DNA of 64,000 nucleotides from CAYOWQ01 sp964407695 (lineage in GTDB: Bacteria; Planctomycetota; Phycisphaerae; Phycisphaerales; SM1A02), in NCBI GenBank assembly GCA_964407695.1, contig CAYOWQ010000004.1, positions 186,001 through 250,000 on the forward strand, read 5' to 3'. The translations under genes and the position numbers were made by a program. Position 1 is the first letter of the stretch. The number at the start of each line of letters is the position of its first letter. Shown one piece after another: positions 1-8,725 of this stretch. A model generated the notes under the pieces. It was not told where the DNA came from. It did no database searches and saw only the letters and a program-made list of their open reading frames with translations.

Positions 1-2
1 GT

Positions 3-389
3 GCGACCGGCTCCAGTAGCCTGACGACCACGGCTGATTTCGGCACGCCGATTCCCAGCCTAGCCGGTCCGCAAATCGCAAAGGCAATCGGCGCCACAAC
101 GAATCTGACGCTGACCAATGGCGAAAAGGCAACGCTGACGTCACTCTTCCTCGTTTCTCCGGATGACCTGACTCGCCAAGACCCGCCCGAATCCTGTGTG
201 GCAGACATCAACGGTGACGGCTCTGTGAAAGCAGACGACCTTGGACTCCTGCTTTCCAAGTGGGGCGAAAGCGGCGAGGATTCCGCGGGATGGAATGCCG
301 ACCTCAACGGCGACAGCATTGTTGATGCCGCTGACTTGGGAGTCCTCCTCGGTTATTGGGGGCAGTGCCTCGAAGGCGTTGGGAACTGA
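3..389 (+). CDS. C-terminal end of a secreted dockerin-tailed protein (5' end outside window)
   Basis: An open frame runs in from the window edge and stops at 389. The first 60 or so residues are Thr/Ser/Ala-rich and look like the end of a beta-sandwich domain. They are followed by two dockerin-type repeats, ADINGDGSVKADDLGLLLSK and DLNGDSIVDAADLGVLLGYW, each with the Asp/Asn pattern of an EF-hand-like calcium loop. The same tail ends many other genes in this window, always on predicted exported proteins. The catalytic or binding part of the protein is not visible, so no function can be given. Confidence 0.75.
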   Translation, partial: ATGSSSLTTTADFGTPIPSLAGPQIAKAIGATTNLTLTNGEKATLTSLFLVSPDDLTRQDPPESCVADINGDGSVKADDLGLLLSKWGESGEDSAGWNADLNGDSIVDAADLGVLLGYWGQCLEGVGN

Positions 390-481
390 CATCCCTACCC
401 GTTCGGATTCCTGCTATTATCCGATTTTGAGTGTCCGCACGGCTGGTCGCACCCCGGCCGTGTGTTCGTTGGAGATCAGCT

Positions 482-1243
482 ATGGCGAAGATGTTCTACA
501 CCCTTGAGGAAGTCGCAACCAAGCTCCAGAAGTCCTCGGACGAGGTCCGAGAGATGGCCAAGAGCGGCCAGATTCAGGAGTTCCGTGACCGCGACCGCAT
601 CATGTTCAAAGTAGATCAGATCGATCTTCTCGCTGGCGGCGATGAAGAATCTGGTGATATCCCACTTGCACTCGAAGACAGCCGCCTTGGTGGCTCCGGG
701 CTCGACCTTGCCGACTCCAGGGAAGGAACGGGCATCAGCGTTTTCGACACCGACCACGGTGATCCCTCAGACCAGACCCAGGTCACCTCGTCGCCTGAGG
801 ATGAACTTTCGCTTGAATCAGTCGGTTCCGGTTCCGGTCTTCTTGATCTCACTCGCGAGTCCGACGACACCTCCCTCGGCGCGGAGTTGCTTGAGGAGGT
901 CTACAACACCGAGGATAAGCCGGAAATGCCTGCGAATGCTTCAGGCCTCTTCGATACGCCTGGCGCGGACGCCGCCGTCGACCCCTATGCCGGAATGGCC
1001 ATGACCTCCATGGTGGTTGAATCCTACGACGGCGCCTGGTCGGGCCTTGGGGTTGGCATGATGATCGGCGCGCTCGCCGCCCTGGTATGCCTGGCGATCA
1101 TGGTCATTGTCGCCGTTGGCGGAAGCACCCCTGCCTTGGCCACCATGATGGCCGGCAACCTGATGATCTACGCCATCGGCCTCGCGGTCCTGATTCTGAT
1201 CTTCGGCGCGGTTGGCTTCTTCATCGGCAAGGCGACCGAGTAA
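482..1243 (+). CDS. MerR/excisionase-type HTH protein with C-terminal membrane anchor
   Basis: The predicted protein has 253 residues. The ATG at 482 is preferred because GGAG (471-474) lies 7 bases upstream; an earlier in-frame start at 431 has no such site. Residues 1-45 (MAKMFYTLEEVATKLQKS..., then a QEFRDRDRIMFK segment) match the helix-turn-helix domain used by excisionases and MerR-like proteins. A long acidic, Ser/Asp/Glu-rich linker follows. The last 80 residues form two strongly hydrophobic segments separated by a short loop, so the DNA-binding domain would be tethered to the inner membrane. Comparable HTH-plus-membrane proteins are frequent in planctomycetes, but I know of no assigned role. 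The gene stands alone and converges with the aminopeptidase gene 13 bp downstream. Confidence 0.85.
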   Translation: MAKMFYTLEEVATKLQKSSDEVREMAKSGQIQEFRDRDRIMFKVDQIDLLAGGDEESGDIPLALEDSRLGGSGLDLADSREGTGISVFDTDHGDPSDQTQVTSSPEDELSLESVGSGSGLLDLTRESDDTSLGAELLEEVYNTEDKPEMPANASGLFDTPGADAAVDPYAGMAMTSMVVESYDGAWSGLGVGMMIGALAALVCLAIMVIVAVGGSTPALATMMAGNLMIYAIGLAVLILIFGAVGFFIGKATE

Positions 1244-1256
1244 TCTCACCGGCCGC

Positions 1257-2720
1257 CTAGCGGCTCCCAGCCATGCTTCGCGCCAGCTCAGAGAGCAATC
1301 GCACGCCGAAACCGGTCGGTCCCGCCACGTAGATATCTGTGGGTGACTCCACCGCCGCAGTGCCGGCAATATCCACGTGGGCCCATGGGATGGTGTCATC
1401 AACAAAATAGCTCAGAAATGCCGCGCCCTGGATCGGGTGGGCGTCGCGTTTGGCGTTGGAATTCAGGATGTCCGCGTGCTGGGACCGCATGAACTCCCGG
1501 TGCTCCGACCATAACGGCAGCCGCCACACTCGTTCCCCCGATGCATCCGAGGCGGATTCGATCTTTGATCGAAGTTGGTCGTCGTTGCAGAACAGTCCCG
1601 CACACCACGAACCAAGGGCCACAACGACGCCGCCGGTCAAGGTCGCCATGTCGACAATGGCCGTCGGCTTCACATCGCTGCATGCGTAGGCCAGAGCATC
1701 CGCCAGCACCAGTCGCCCTTCCGCATCTGTATTGGTCACCTCGCACGACACGCCGTTGTAGAACGTGATGATGTCGTCCGGGCGGAAGGCATCACCCGCC
1801 ACCATGTTCTCGGCAGCCGGCAGCAGGGCGGTCACTCGAACCGGCAACTGCAAGGCGGCGATCGCATGCATCGCCCCAAGGACCGCCATGCCGCCGCACT
1901 TGTCGTACTTCATTCCCTTCATTCCGTTATTGACCTTGAGTGAGTATCCGCCCGTGTCGTAGGTCAGCGTCTTCCCCACCAATGCCAGGTGCGCCTTCGA
2001 CGAGGATCGTCGCGGACGATGCTCAAGGATGATGAGCCTCGGCTTGCTGGCCGATGCCTGACCCACCGCCACCAATCCACCCATGCCCAATCTCTTGGCC
2101 TCAGCCATCTCGATCACGCGGCATTTGAGCCCCGTGGTTCGAGCCATGCGCTTCGCTTCCGTGGCGATCCACGAGGGCGTGCAGATGTTGGGGGGTGTCG
2201 CGGCCAAGCGGCGCGCGTAGTTCACGCTCTCGGCCAACGTGAGACCTTCGTGGAGACCTTGCCGAAAAACCTTGGCAGCCGAATCAAGATGCAGGACGCC
2301 TTGAGCGGGCTCGCGCTTGGAGGCGGTTCCGTCGAAAAAGTCCACCCGCCAGTTGCCGAGTCCCATGCCCTCGCCAATGGCTCGGCCGACATCGAACACC
2401 GACAGGGCTGATCCAATGGCCTCCGAGATGATCAGAGAGCACGCCTTCACGCCCGCCCGATCCAGCGCCTTCACGACCTTGGCGCCGATCATGCGAAGGG
2501 TCTCGAGCTTCAAATCAGCCCGCTTCCCCATTCCGACGAGCAACGAGTCCGGACCCGCGGCGACAGTCTCCCCTGCATCGGCGCGAAAGCCCGGAGTCTT
2601 CAGCGCTGCCTTGACCCCTTCTTCAACTCGGATCGGCCTGGGAAGCTTCATCTCCTCTGCGAACACACCGATGACGTTCAACGGGCGGCGCGAAGACCTG
2701 ATGGAGATGCCTGTGTACAT
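1257..2720 (-). CDS. pepA: leucyl aminopeptidase, M17 family
   Basis: This is a 487-residue cytosolic metallo-aminopeptidase that removes N-terminal residues from peptides using two metal ions. The N-terminal macro-like domain covers about residues 1-165 and the catalytic domain the rest. The signature NTDAEGRLVLADAL is present at 330-343. The metal ligands and catalytic residues seen in E. coli PepA are all found at a constant offset of 20: K250, D255, K262, D273, D332, E334 and R336. Length and domain order are normal. The gene is divergent from thiE, with about 90 bp between start codons. E. coli PepA also acts as a DNA-binding accessory protein; nothing here tests that role. Confidence 0.95.
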   Translation of the reverse strand: MYTGISIRSSRRPLNVIGVFAEEMKLPRPIRVEEGVKAALKTPGFRADAGETVAAGPDSLLVGMGKRADLKLETLRMIGAKVVKALDRAGVKACSLIISEAIGSALSVFDVGRAIGEGMGLGNWRVDFFDGTASKREPAQGVLHLDSAAKVFRQGLHEGLTLAESVNYARRLAATPPNICTPSWIATEAKRMARTTGLKCRVIEMAEAKRLGMGGLVAVGQASASKPRLIILEHRPRRSSSKAHLALVGKTLTYDTGGYSLKVNNGMKGMKYDKCGGMAVLGAMHAIAALQLPVRVTALLPAAENMVAGDAFRPDDIITFYNGVSCEVTNTDAEGRLVLADALAYACSDVKPTAIVDMATLTGGVVVALGSWCAGLFCNDDQLRSKIESASDASGERVWRLPLWSEHREFMRSQHADILNSNAKRDAHPIQGAAFLSYFVDDTIPWAHVDIAGTAAVESPTDIYVAGPTGFGVRLLSELARSMAGSR

Positions 2721-2810
2721 GTCGTTGCGGTCCTTATCGAGCGATGGAGTTCGGAGTCAGTTCAGCGATCGGCCAGTGTACTCGTTCAACATGGCTGATA
2801 CATTGAACCC

Positions 2811-3839
2811 ATGGCCGCGCTGCATCGCGTGATCGACGCAAACGCAAATCGAGCCCGTGAAGCCCTGCGGGTCCTCGAAGACTCCGCACGGTTTCACCTC
2901 AATGACCCAGCGATCACGCAGGAATTAAAGGCGCTTCGGCATGAGCTCACGGCCGTGCTTCGACAACTGCCCGCGGGAATCCTTACGGCCAACCGCGACA
3001 CATCCGGAGACGTCGGAACGGCGATCAGCACGCCGACGGAATCGACTCGGTCGGGTTACGCCGCAGTGATCGACGCCGCGGCGTCCCGTCTGACTGAAGC
3101 GCTTCGATCAATCGAGGAGGCCCTCAAGGTCTTGAACGCCGCCATCTCCTCGCAGGTCGAGTCCATCCGATACCGCTCCTACACCGCGGTGCAATTCGTT
3201 CAACGGCGCATGTCGGCCGGGGCCGGACGTCAGTGGCGCATCTGTGTGCTGATCACCGAGGCAATGTGCCGACTCCCATGGATCGATGTGGTTCGACTGT
3301 CGCTCGCCGCGGGCGCCGACTGTATTCAACTTCGAGAGAAGGAACTTGACGGAGGTGAGATTCGAGACCGTGCCCGGCGGATCGTCGATTTGGCCGGCGA
3401 GTCCGGCGCTTCGGTCATCGTGAACGATCGTGTCGATGTTGCGCTGGCCGCCGGTGCCCACGGCGTCCATCTGGGGCAGACCGACCTGACCATCGACGAT
3501 GTTCGACGGATCGCGGGCCGATCGCTCCTGGTCGGACAAAGTACGCATTCCCTGGCCGAGGCCCGGGCCGCCGCGGATGCCGGCGCTGACTACTGCGGCG
3601 TTGGCGCGATGTTTGCAACATCGGTGAAGCCTGAGCGTTCACCTTCGGGACCGGACTACCTTCAGCAATTCATTCAAAACTACCCCGCCATGCCGCACCT
3701 CGCCATCGGAGGCATCACGCCCGAGAACGTTGGAATGCTTCGCACCACCGGCTGCCAGGGCGTGGCCGTAAGCCGGGTTGTGTGCCAGGCTGATCGCCCG
3801 GACGACATCGTGGCGAGGCTGCGCCGGGAGTGGCCCTGA
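2811..3839 (+). CDS. thiE: thiamine-phosphate synthase, long form
   Basis: ThiE joins HMP-pyrophosphate and hydroxyethylthiazole phosphate to give thiamine monophosphate. At 342 residues this is the long form known from cyanobacteria and planctomycetes. An N-terminal alpha-helical extension (about residues 1-135, starting ALHRVIDANANRAREALRVL) is followed by a TIM-barrel ThiE domain. The barrel motifs are visible: CIQLREKELDGGEIRDRA, VIVNDRVDVALAAGAHGVHL, VGQSTHSLAEA, YCGVGAMFATSVKPE and AIGGITPENV. The function of the N-terminal extension is not established. No other thiamine gene lies in the window and no TPP riboswitch was recognised upstream. Confidence 0.93.
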   Translation: MAALHRVIDANANRAREALRVLEDSARFHLNDPAITQELKALRHELTAVLRQLPAGILTANRDTSGDVGTAISTPTESTRSGYAAVIDAAASRLTEALRSIEEALKVLNAAISSQVESIRYRSYTAVQFVQRRMSAGAGRQWRICVLITEAMCRLPWIDVVRLSLAAGADCIQLREKELDGGEIRDRARRIVDLAGESGASVIVNDRVDVALAAGAHGVHLGQTDLTIDDVRRIAGRSLLVGQSTHSLAEARAAADAGADYCGVGAMFATSVKPERSPSGPDYLQQFIQNYPAMPHLAIGGITPENVGMLRTTGCQGVAVSRVVCQADRPDDIVARLRREWP

Positions 3840-3875
3840 ACACGGATAGTCCACCTTCCGGAATAGGATACGAAC

Positions 3876-5000
3876 ATGCTTCAACGATCCATCTTCAACG
3901 TTGCGTCGATGATTGCCATTGTCGGCGCGTTTATCATTCTGTCGGCCCCGTCGCCTGCGCAGCAGCAGCCGGCCGGCCAGGCCAAGCCGAATCAGCCCGC
4001 GGAACCCCCGATTCCGGCAGTCATTGAACCGGCTGAAGTCGATTTCGGCGTGTGTCGTCCGAAGGAGAAGAAGCCTGCGGAATTCACGATTGTCAATAAA
4101 GGCTCGGCTCCGCTGACCATCAGCGAAGTCACTCCCAGCTGCAAGTGCACGGATCTGGAGAACATTTCGGGCAAGGTGATTCAACCCGGAGAGCGACTGT
4201 CCTTCAAGGCCAGTATGGCGATGCCGCCCGCTCCCGGCGGCAAGGATGCCAAGGTCTTCGTCAGATTCAAGGGCTGGAGCCAGAAGGTTCTCATCGGCAA
4301 GATGAAGGCAGTCGTGAAGATGGCGATCGAGGCATCCCCTGATCACCTCGACGCCGTCGCCAAGCCGGACCGTCCTGTGGCACCGACCTCGGGAACGCTC
4401 ACAGTCACCTCGCGCGATGGCAAGCCGTTTCGGATTCTCTCCGCCGGTGGCGAGAAGCCGAGGTTTATTGGCTTCAATCCGGACTCCGATTCCCCCAGAA
4501 CCACGTATCAACTGGCTTGGGATCTCAGCCGTTGGCCGTGCGAGGGCATGAAGCTGTGGTGGATCATCGAAACCGACCACCCGGAATGCCGGGCGCTGCC
4601 CGTTGAGATCTGGCACGATTGCGTCGGCAGCAAAGCCGACCCGGACCGAATGTCTCGGGGCTGGATGGTCCACGAGCGGCTCGAGCACCTTGGCGATGTC
4701 CGCGCAGGCAAGGCCATTGAAGTTGAGATCGAGACCAGCAAAGTGCGAAAGGACAAGCAGGTATCGCCGGTTACTGAAGTCGTGTCCCTGACCAAGGGCC
4801 TGTCCGCACGATTGGTCTCATATCGCGCTATCGATGAAGGCACGGGCGCAGCAAAGATCGAACTGATCCCCAGCCCCGACTTCTCCGGATTGCTCTATGC
4901 CGTCCTAGAATTCAAGTCCACGAAGGGATCAGCAAAACTCACCGTCGTCGGTACCGTGCTGAAATCCGAGTCCGAACCGGCCGATGCCAAGTCGGAATGA
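3876..5000 (+). CDS. secreted DUF1573-containing protein
   Basis: The protein has 374 residues. Residues 1-30 form a typical signal peptide ending near PSPAQQ, followed by a Gln/Pro/Ala-rich stretch. Residues about 48-115 match DUF1573, an immunoglobulin-like ASPM/Hydin-type domain: an EVDFGVCRPKEKKPAEFTIV start, then SCKCT and PGERLSFKASM. The remainder probably holds further beta-sandwich domains. DUF1573 proteins are abundant and exported in planctomycetes and Bacteroidetes, but their function is unknown. The gene is 36 bp downstream of thiE on the same strand and may be co-transcribed. It is followed by a strong bidirectional terminator. Confidence 0.85.
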   Translation: MLQRSIFNVASMIAIVGAFIILSAPSPAQQQPAGQAKPNQPAEPPIPAVIEPAEVDFGVCRPKEKKPAEFTIVNKGSAPLTISEVTPSCKCTDLENISGKVIQPGERLSFKASMAMPPAPGGKDAKVFVRFKGWSQKVLIGKMKAVVKMAIEASPDHLDAVAKPDRPVAPTSGTLTVTSRDGKPFRILSAGGEKPRFIGFNPDSDSPRTTYQLAWDLSRWPCEGMKLWWIIETDHPECRALPVEIWHDCVGSKADPDRMSRGWMVHERLEHLGDVRAGKAIEVEIETSKVRKDKQVSPVTEVVSLTKGLSARLVSYRAIDEGTGAAKIELIPSPDFSGLLYAVLEFKSTKGSAKLTVVGTVLKSESEPADAKSE

Positions 5001-5034
5001 TCCCACGCAGGAGAGACTGGTCGGAATTGAGAAA

Positions 5035-5069
5035 GCCGCCGCGGACCACGATGGTCCGCGGCGGCTTTT
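5035..5069. terminator. bidirectional intrinsic terminator between convergent genes
   Basis: A perfect 14-bp stem (5035-5048 with 5052-5065) with a 3-base loop is followed by TTTT on the plus strand and flanked by AAA on the other side, which gives a T run in the opposite direction. It lies between the DUF1573 gene and the converging redoxin gene, so it can serve both. Confidence 0.85.
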
Positions 5070-5093
5070 CATCTATCTGAATGCGCGATGAAC

Positions 5094-5897
5094 TTAGTGG
5101 CCGTGGCCATCAGAGTCATGGTCGCCGCCCATCTCCTTCTCACCATCCTTCTCGCGACCTTCACGCTTGGGCTGGGCATACTTCACGCTGCAGCCATAGG
5201 GCCGCTGCATGGTCGGCGACACTGTCTCGCCGGCCTTGATCTGCTTGACGGCGTTCACCGCATAGTTGGTGTAATCAGCGCCGGTCTTGTCGCCCTTCTC
5301 GCTGTTGTCGACCGCGCCCTGGTAGCGAAGGACGCCGGTCTGATCAATCACGAACACATGAGGCGTAGTGCGGGCGCCGAACATATGGCCCACCTTGCCG
5401 TCAGCGTCAATCATGACCGGATACTCCACGCCGTACGCCTTGAGAGCGTCAATGTTTTCCTTGGCATTGGTGAAATTGCTGCTGTTCACACCGATGAACA
5501 CAACGTCGCCCATGGCTCGAAGCTCTTCCATCATCTTCTTGACGCGGCCATCGTTGTGGACACCCTTGCAGTATGGGCACTGCGGATTTACCCAGTCCAT
5601 CACGACGATCTTGCCTGCGTAATCCGAAGACTTGTGGGTCTTCCCATTCTGGTCGGTCAACGTCCACTCGGGAGCCTTCTCGCCCACCTTGGCGCCACCG
5701 CGAGAGGCGCCTTCGCGGCCCGGAGGCGCCTGTCGGCCTTCACGGCCCGGAGGCGCCTGACGGCCTTCGCGGCCGGCGGGACGCTCACGACCTGCCGGCG
5801 GGGTCGCGCCGGTGCCGCTCTGAGCAAGAGCTTCGCCCAAGCCAATGATGCACAGCGTGAGTCCACACACGGTCAACCTCTTTAACATTGAGTTCAT
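5094..5897 (-). CDS. secreted thioredoxin-fold protein (redoxin) with CPYC motif
   Basis: The protein has 267 residues. The ATG at 5897 follows a GGAG Shine-Dalgarno with 6-base spacing. Residues 1-26 form a signal peptide. A low-complexity Arg/Gly/Pro region with copies of GREGRQAPP (about 38-66) follows. An AhpC/TSA-type redoxin domain begins at KVGEKAPEWTL. Its active site is C107-P-Y-C110, inside the usual WVNPQCPYC strand-helix context, and the cis-Pro loop is RTTPHVFVID. The C-terminus is charged and His-rich (GGDHDSDGHGH) and might bind metal. It lies 54 bp downstream of a DsbD N-terminal-like gene, so a role in extracytoplasmic thiol redox is likely. The natural substrate is unknown. 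Confidence 0.88.
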   Translation of the reverse strand: MNSMLKRLTVCGLTLCIIGLGEALAQSGTGATPPAGRERPAGREGRQAPPGREGRQAPPGREGASRGGAKVGEKAPEWTLTDQNGKTHKSSDYAGKIVVMDWVNPQCPYCKGVHNDGRVKKMMEELRAMGDVVFIGVNSSNFTNAKENIDALKAYGVEYPVMIDADGKVGHMFGARTTPHVFVIDQTGVLRYQGAVDNSEKGDKTGADYTNYAVNAVKQIKAGETVSPTMQRPYGCSVKYAQPKREGREKDGEKEMGGDHDSDGHGH

Positions 5898-5951
5898 AGA
5901 AATCTCCAACTGCAGGGATGATGGCGGATTCGACCACCACCAAAAAAGGGG

Positions 5952-6830
5952 TCAATGTGGCCGCGTCGTCACGGCGGGAACGTCAAACCAGAAACTCGGG
6001 TCATCTGGTGAAGTACCGAGCATCACCAGTCCGGCCGCTCGAAGCGGGTGGCCGAGAGCATTCTCTTCTTCTATTGAAAACGGAATCGCGGCCTCGAAGC
6101 GATCCGACACGAATTTCACTTTCGCATCGCCCAGCACGACTCCCGGCGTGTCGGCGGAAATGACTTCGGCTCGGGTCGATAGGGCGGCAGGGCCGGTGAT
6201 TGAAAGCAGGTTGCCCTTGACCTCGATTCGGCACTGCGCATCGCGATCAACATGTCGCGGCAATCGTTTTCGGTAGGTCGAGATCAGAGTGGTGTCGGCC
6301 TCGGTCGGCTTGGTGTCACCGGCGATGGTGACCTTGAGTTTCGACTCGCCCTTGAGGCATGCCGTCTTGCACACCAGCCACTGGACATGGAGGTCGACAT
6401 TCAGGGGAGAACCATCGAAGTCGTTGGGAAGCGTCAGGGGAAGAAAGAGAACGGTCTGCTTTTCATACACATAGGACGCTTCGAATTCACCCGGCAGGAC
6501 TGTCGGTCGAGGCCAGCGAATGTCGCCGAATTTCACGGAGGCAGAGGATGTGGCGTCGATGGACGTGGCCACGCCGGCCTCACCCGGATTCTGCCAGTAG
6601 ATGTGCCACTCTGGATCGATCTCGAAGATGACGCCAATCTCGATCTCCGCCCCGGGCTTGAGTGACTCCGCAAGGACGACGGCTCGCGTCGACACAAGCT
6701 CGCTTCCGGTCTTCGGGCGCTTACTGATGCCGCCGAGACCCGGGAGTTGCTGGGCCATCGCCAGAGCGCTGAACGCTGTCGCAGAAATCAGAATAAGCAC
6801 TGACGCCATTCGGTACACAGGTTGACTCAT
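5952..6830 (-). CDS. secreted DsbD N-terminal-domain protein
   Basis: The protein has 292 residues with a signal peptide (about 1-26, ending near AMAQQ). The rest matches the DsbDN domain: IDPEWHIYWQNPGEAG early and WLVCKTACLKGESKL in the middle, the latter holding the two redox cysteines in a CxxxC arrangement. In DsbD and ScsB this domain passes electrons from the membrane segment to periplasmic thioredoxins. Here it stands alone, without the eight-helix membrane domain or the C-terminal thioredoxin domain. The adjacent downstream redoxin with CPYC could be its partner. How electrons would arrive from the cytoplasm is not visible in the window. Confidence 0.85.
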   Translation of the reverse strand: MSQPVYRMASVLILISATAFSALAMAQQLPGLGGISKRPKTGSELVSTRAVVLAESLKPGAEIEIGVIFEIDPEWHIYWQNPGEAGVATSIDATSSASVKFGDIRWPRPTVLPGEFEASYVYEKQTVLFLPLTLPNDFDGSPLNVDLHVQWLVCKTACLKGESKLKVTIAGDTKPTEADTTLISTYRKRLPRHVDRDAQCRIEVKGNLLSITGPAALSTRAEVISADTPGVVLGDAKVKFVSDRFEAAIPFSIEEENALGHPLRAAGLVMLGTSPDDPSFWFDVPAVTTRPH

Positions 6831-6931
6831 CGTGGTTGGGTCGTTTGATCAGCCCAGCGGTCTAGCCGACCCGGCCAGCGACCCGGCCGAACTCATGGAA
6901 ACCGAAAACGTCAGAAGTGTCTTCCAATGCC

Positions 6932-7432
6932 ATGACGATACCATGTGAGGATATGCAGAACGCCGCTCAACAGCCTTTCATGCAACGGATACAACTCATC
7001 ACGACACTGGTCGTGTGCATGGGATTCCTTCTCGCGCCGGCAGGTTGTACCCCGAACATTTCGGATCGGGACGTTAAAACGGTCTCCGTGGATCAGGCCC
7101 TCAAGGAAATGGGAACCCGACGGGGGCTGTTGGGAATGAGCGGCAAGATTTCATCTGCTTGGGTCGATGCTCGAAACAGGGCGGCCTACGATTCCGAACA
7201 TATACCTGACGCAATGAGCCTGCCGTTTAGCGAGTTGGAGCGCCGACACCGGCAATTGGAGGACATCGAGGTCATCGTCGTCTACGGCGAGGACTATGCC
7301 GACCCGGTTGCCAAGGCCATGTCAAAGCGGCTCAAGGCGCTGGGCTATCACGGCGTGCTGACGCTCAATGGCGGCCTTCGGGCCTGGAAGGACGCCGGCA
7401 ATGAGACAGCGCCGATGGCCAACCCCGGCTAA
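6932..7432 (+). CDS. rhodanese-like lipoprotein lacking the catalytic cysteine
   Basis: The protein has about 166 residues. An N-terminal hydrophobic segment ends at LLAPAGC, a plausible though imperfect lipobox, so the protein may be a lipoprotein. The rest is a rhodanese fold: WVDARNRAAYDSEHIPDAMS, then VIVVYGEDYADPVAKAMSKR, and finally LNGGLRAWKDAGN. In active rhodaneses the loop after VVY begins with Cys (YCxxGxxS). Here that position is Gly (YGEDYAD), so sulfurtransferase activity is unlikely and a binding or regulatory role is more plausible. Start choice is uncertain: GTG 6917 and ATGs at 6932, 6953 and 6980 are all in frame, and none has a convincing ribosome binding site. Confidence 0.75.
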   Translation: MTIPCEDMQNAAQQPFMQRIQLITTLVVCMGFLLAPAGCTPNISDRDVKTVSVDQALKEMGTRRGLLGMSGKISSAWVDARNRAAYDSEHIPDAMSLPFSELERRHRQLEDIEVIVVYGEDYADPVAKAMSKRLKALGYHGVLTLNGGLRAWKDAGNETAPMANPG

Positions 7433-7435
7433 TCG

Positions 7436-7618
7436 CTAGTCCTCGGGGTGTTCACCGGGCTTCACGACCTCATTGAGATACTTCTGAAAGTCGCCCATTC
7501 GATAGGAGATGAAGCAGAACGCGTGGTGAAGCGCGAACCACTCGGGATCGGTGGGCTCCTTGTCGAGGTCGTTTCGGAGTCGATTCAATTCTGCAAGGAC
7601 GGTCTCGACCTTGATCAC
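7436..7618 (-). CDS. small conserved-looking protein of 60 residues
   Basis: A GTG start at 7618 is preceded by CTGGAG at 6-base spacing, which makes translation likely. The product is 60 residues, mostly helical and charged (IKVETVLAELNRLRNDLDKE early, HHAFCFISYRMGDFQKYLNE later). It has no signal peptide or membrane segment. It converges with the rhodanese-like gene, with stop codons 3 bp apart. I do not recognise the family. Confidence 0.6.
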   Translation of the reverse strand: MIKVETVLAELNRLRNDLDKEPTDPEWFALHHAFCFISYRMGDFQKYLNEVVKPGEHPED

Positions 7619-7698
7619 AGGCTGCTCCAGTTGGCCAACGCGGTTCGCGGCTCTTCATGACCAGCGCTGGCCCGGTTGCAATGAAGAGCCCGTATCCT

Positions 7699-8595
7699 TC
7701 ATTTCGATTCTAGTGGGATCGCCGGACGCCATTCGAGCCATTCCTTCTCCGGGGCGTCCATGAGGTCGAATCGACAACCATCCGAGACTTCCGCCCCGGG
7801 CTGATCCGGTGTCGCCAGCGCTACGCCACCGGCAACGAACGTCTCGAATGAATCCACGCGTGCGGAGAATCCCTTCAACCCGAGATTCAGATCGAAGCCG
7901 CCGGCATTCCAGAACCGGGAATTGTCTCGCACCAGGGAGACATAATTCGAATCAATCGTCACGTGGACCTCTACATGCGTGGCATCCAGCGAAAGCGCCA
8001 GACCCGTCACCACCCCAATCTCCGTCTGGCGATACATCACCGGAGCGCCGACCGAGAGACCCCCCCGACGATCGGTCGACAGCACCAGACGTCGAGCGCC
8101 CGGCCCGAACGTGAGATCGAATGGCGGCGTTTCGCGTCCCACGAATTTCGCAGTAGGGTGAGCTCCCTCGATGCCTGCTGATGCAACGGCGACGTAGCGG
8201 GCGCCGACAAGAGTTTCGAGCCCGGCGATCCGATGCAGCGACACTTCGGGTCGAACCACCCAGAAGATCGCGCCCTCGTGCAACAACTGTCTGGCCCAGG
8301 GTTGGATCCTGGCATGCACACTGATGCCGTCGCCATCCAGCAACAACTCTTCGACGACTCCCACGTTGATGCCGCGATATCGAACAGCGTCGCCGGGCTC
8401 CAACCCGTATCCTTCGGTAAAGGCAATTTCGATGGACACCCCGCGCGACGACCACGCCGACCAGCCCAGCCAGATCAGAACGCCCAGGGCGGCCACCGGA
8501 ATCAGCCAGATCAGCGGATATCTGACCTTGGGCACAATGCGGGCCGAAGGGGTGGGTACAGACTGCGTTTGAGGTCCAGTCGTCGACATCGGCAT
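7699..8595 (-). CDS. MlaD/MCE-family inner-membrane lipid transport protein
   Basis: The protein has 298 residues. A single membrane segment near the N-terminus (about 27-47, LIWLIPVAALGVLIWLGWSA) is followed by two MCE-type beta domains. The first begins at VSIEIAFTEGYGLEPGDAVR and includes the family YRGINVGVVEEL pattern. The second starts near FDLTFGPGARRLVLSTD and contains VGAPVMYRQTEIGVVTGL. MCE proteins form hexameric rings or tubes that move phospholipids between membranes (MlaD, PqiB, YebT). Two domains per chain is more like PqiB than MlaD. No PqiA or Mla ATPase gene is adjacent, so the partner system is unknown. Confidence 0.85.
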   Translation of the reverse strand: MPMSTTGPQTQSVPTPSARIVPKVRYPLIWLIPVAALGVLIWLGWSAWSSRGVSIEIAFTEGYGLEPGDAVRYRGINVGVVEELLLDGDGISVHARIQPWARQLLHEGAIFWVVRPEVSLHRIAGLETLVGARYVAVASAGIEGAHPTAKFVGRETPPFDLTFGPGARRLVLSTDRRGGLSVGAPVMYRQTEIGVVTGLALSLDATHVEVHVTIDSNYVSLVRDNSRFWNAGGFDLNLGLKGFSARVDSFETFVAGGVALATPDQPGAEVSDGCRFDLMDAPEKEWLEWRPAIPLESK

Positions 8596-8663
8596 CGATC
8601 ATCGCATACGCCGCGAATCGCTGCATTCCTTTGGGTTCACGGCGATGCCAGTTTCAGCGACCA

Positions 8664-8697
8664 AAAATGAAACAACCGCGTCTGACGCGGCTGTTTC
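8664..8697 (-). terminator. intrinsic terminator of the flgM-like gene
   Basis: The stem GAAACA/TGTTTC plus CCGCGT/ACGCGG (8669-8674 with 8692-8697, 8676-8681 with 8685-8690, one A-C mismatch, 3-base loop) is followed on the minus strand by ATTTTTGG. It lies just downstream of the stop codon at 8726. Confidence 0.75.
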
Positions 8698-8725
8698 GAG
8701 GGAAGGATGGACCCTTCGGGGGAAC

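Noticed and set aside
4508..4843. Minus-strand frames opposite the DUF1573 gene (also 3639-4688)
   Set aside because: They are Arg/Pro/His-rich with no domain, and the plus-strand frame has a signal peptide and DUF1573.
5690..5800. Non-coding tandem repeat
   Set aside because: The repeat unit is in frame within the redoxin gene and encodes a GREGRQAPP linker.
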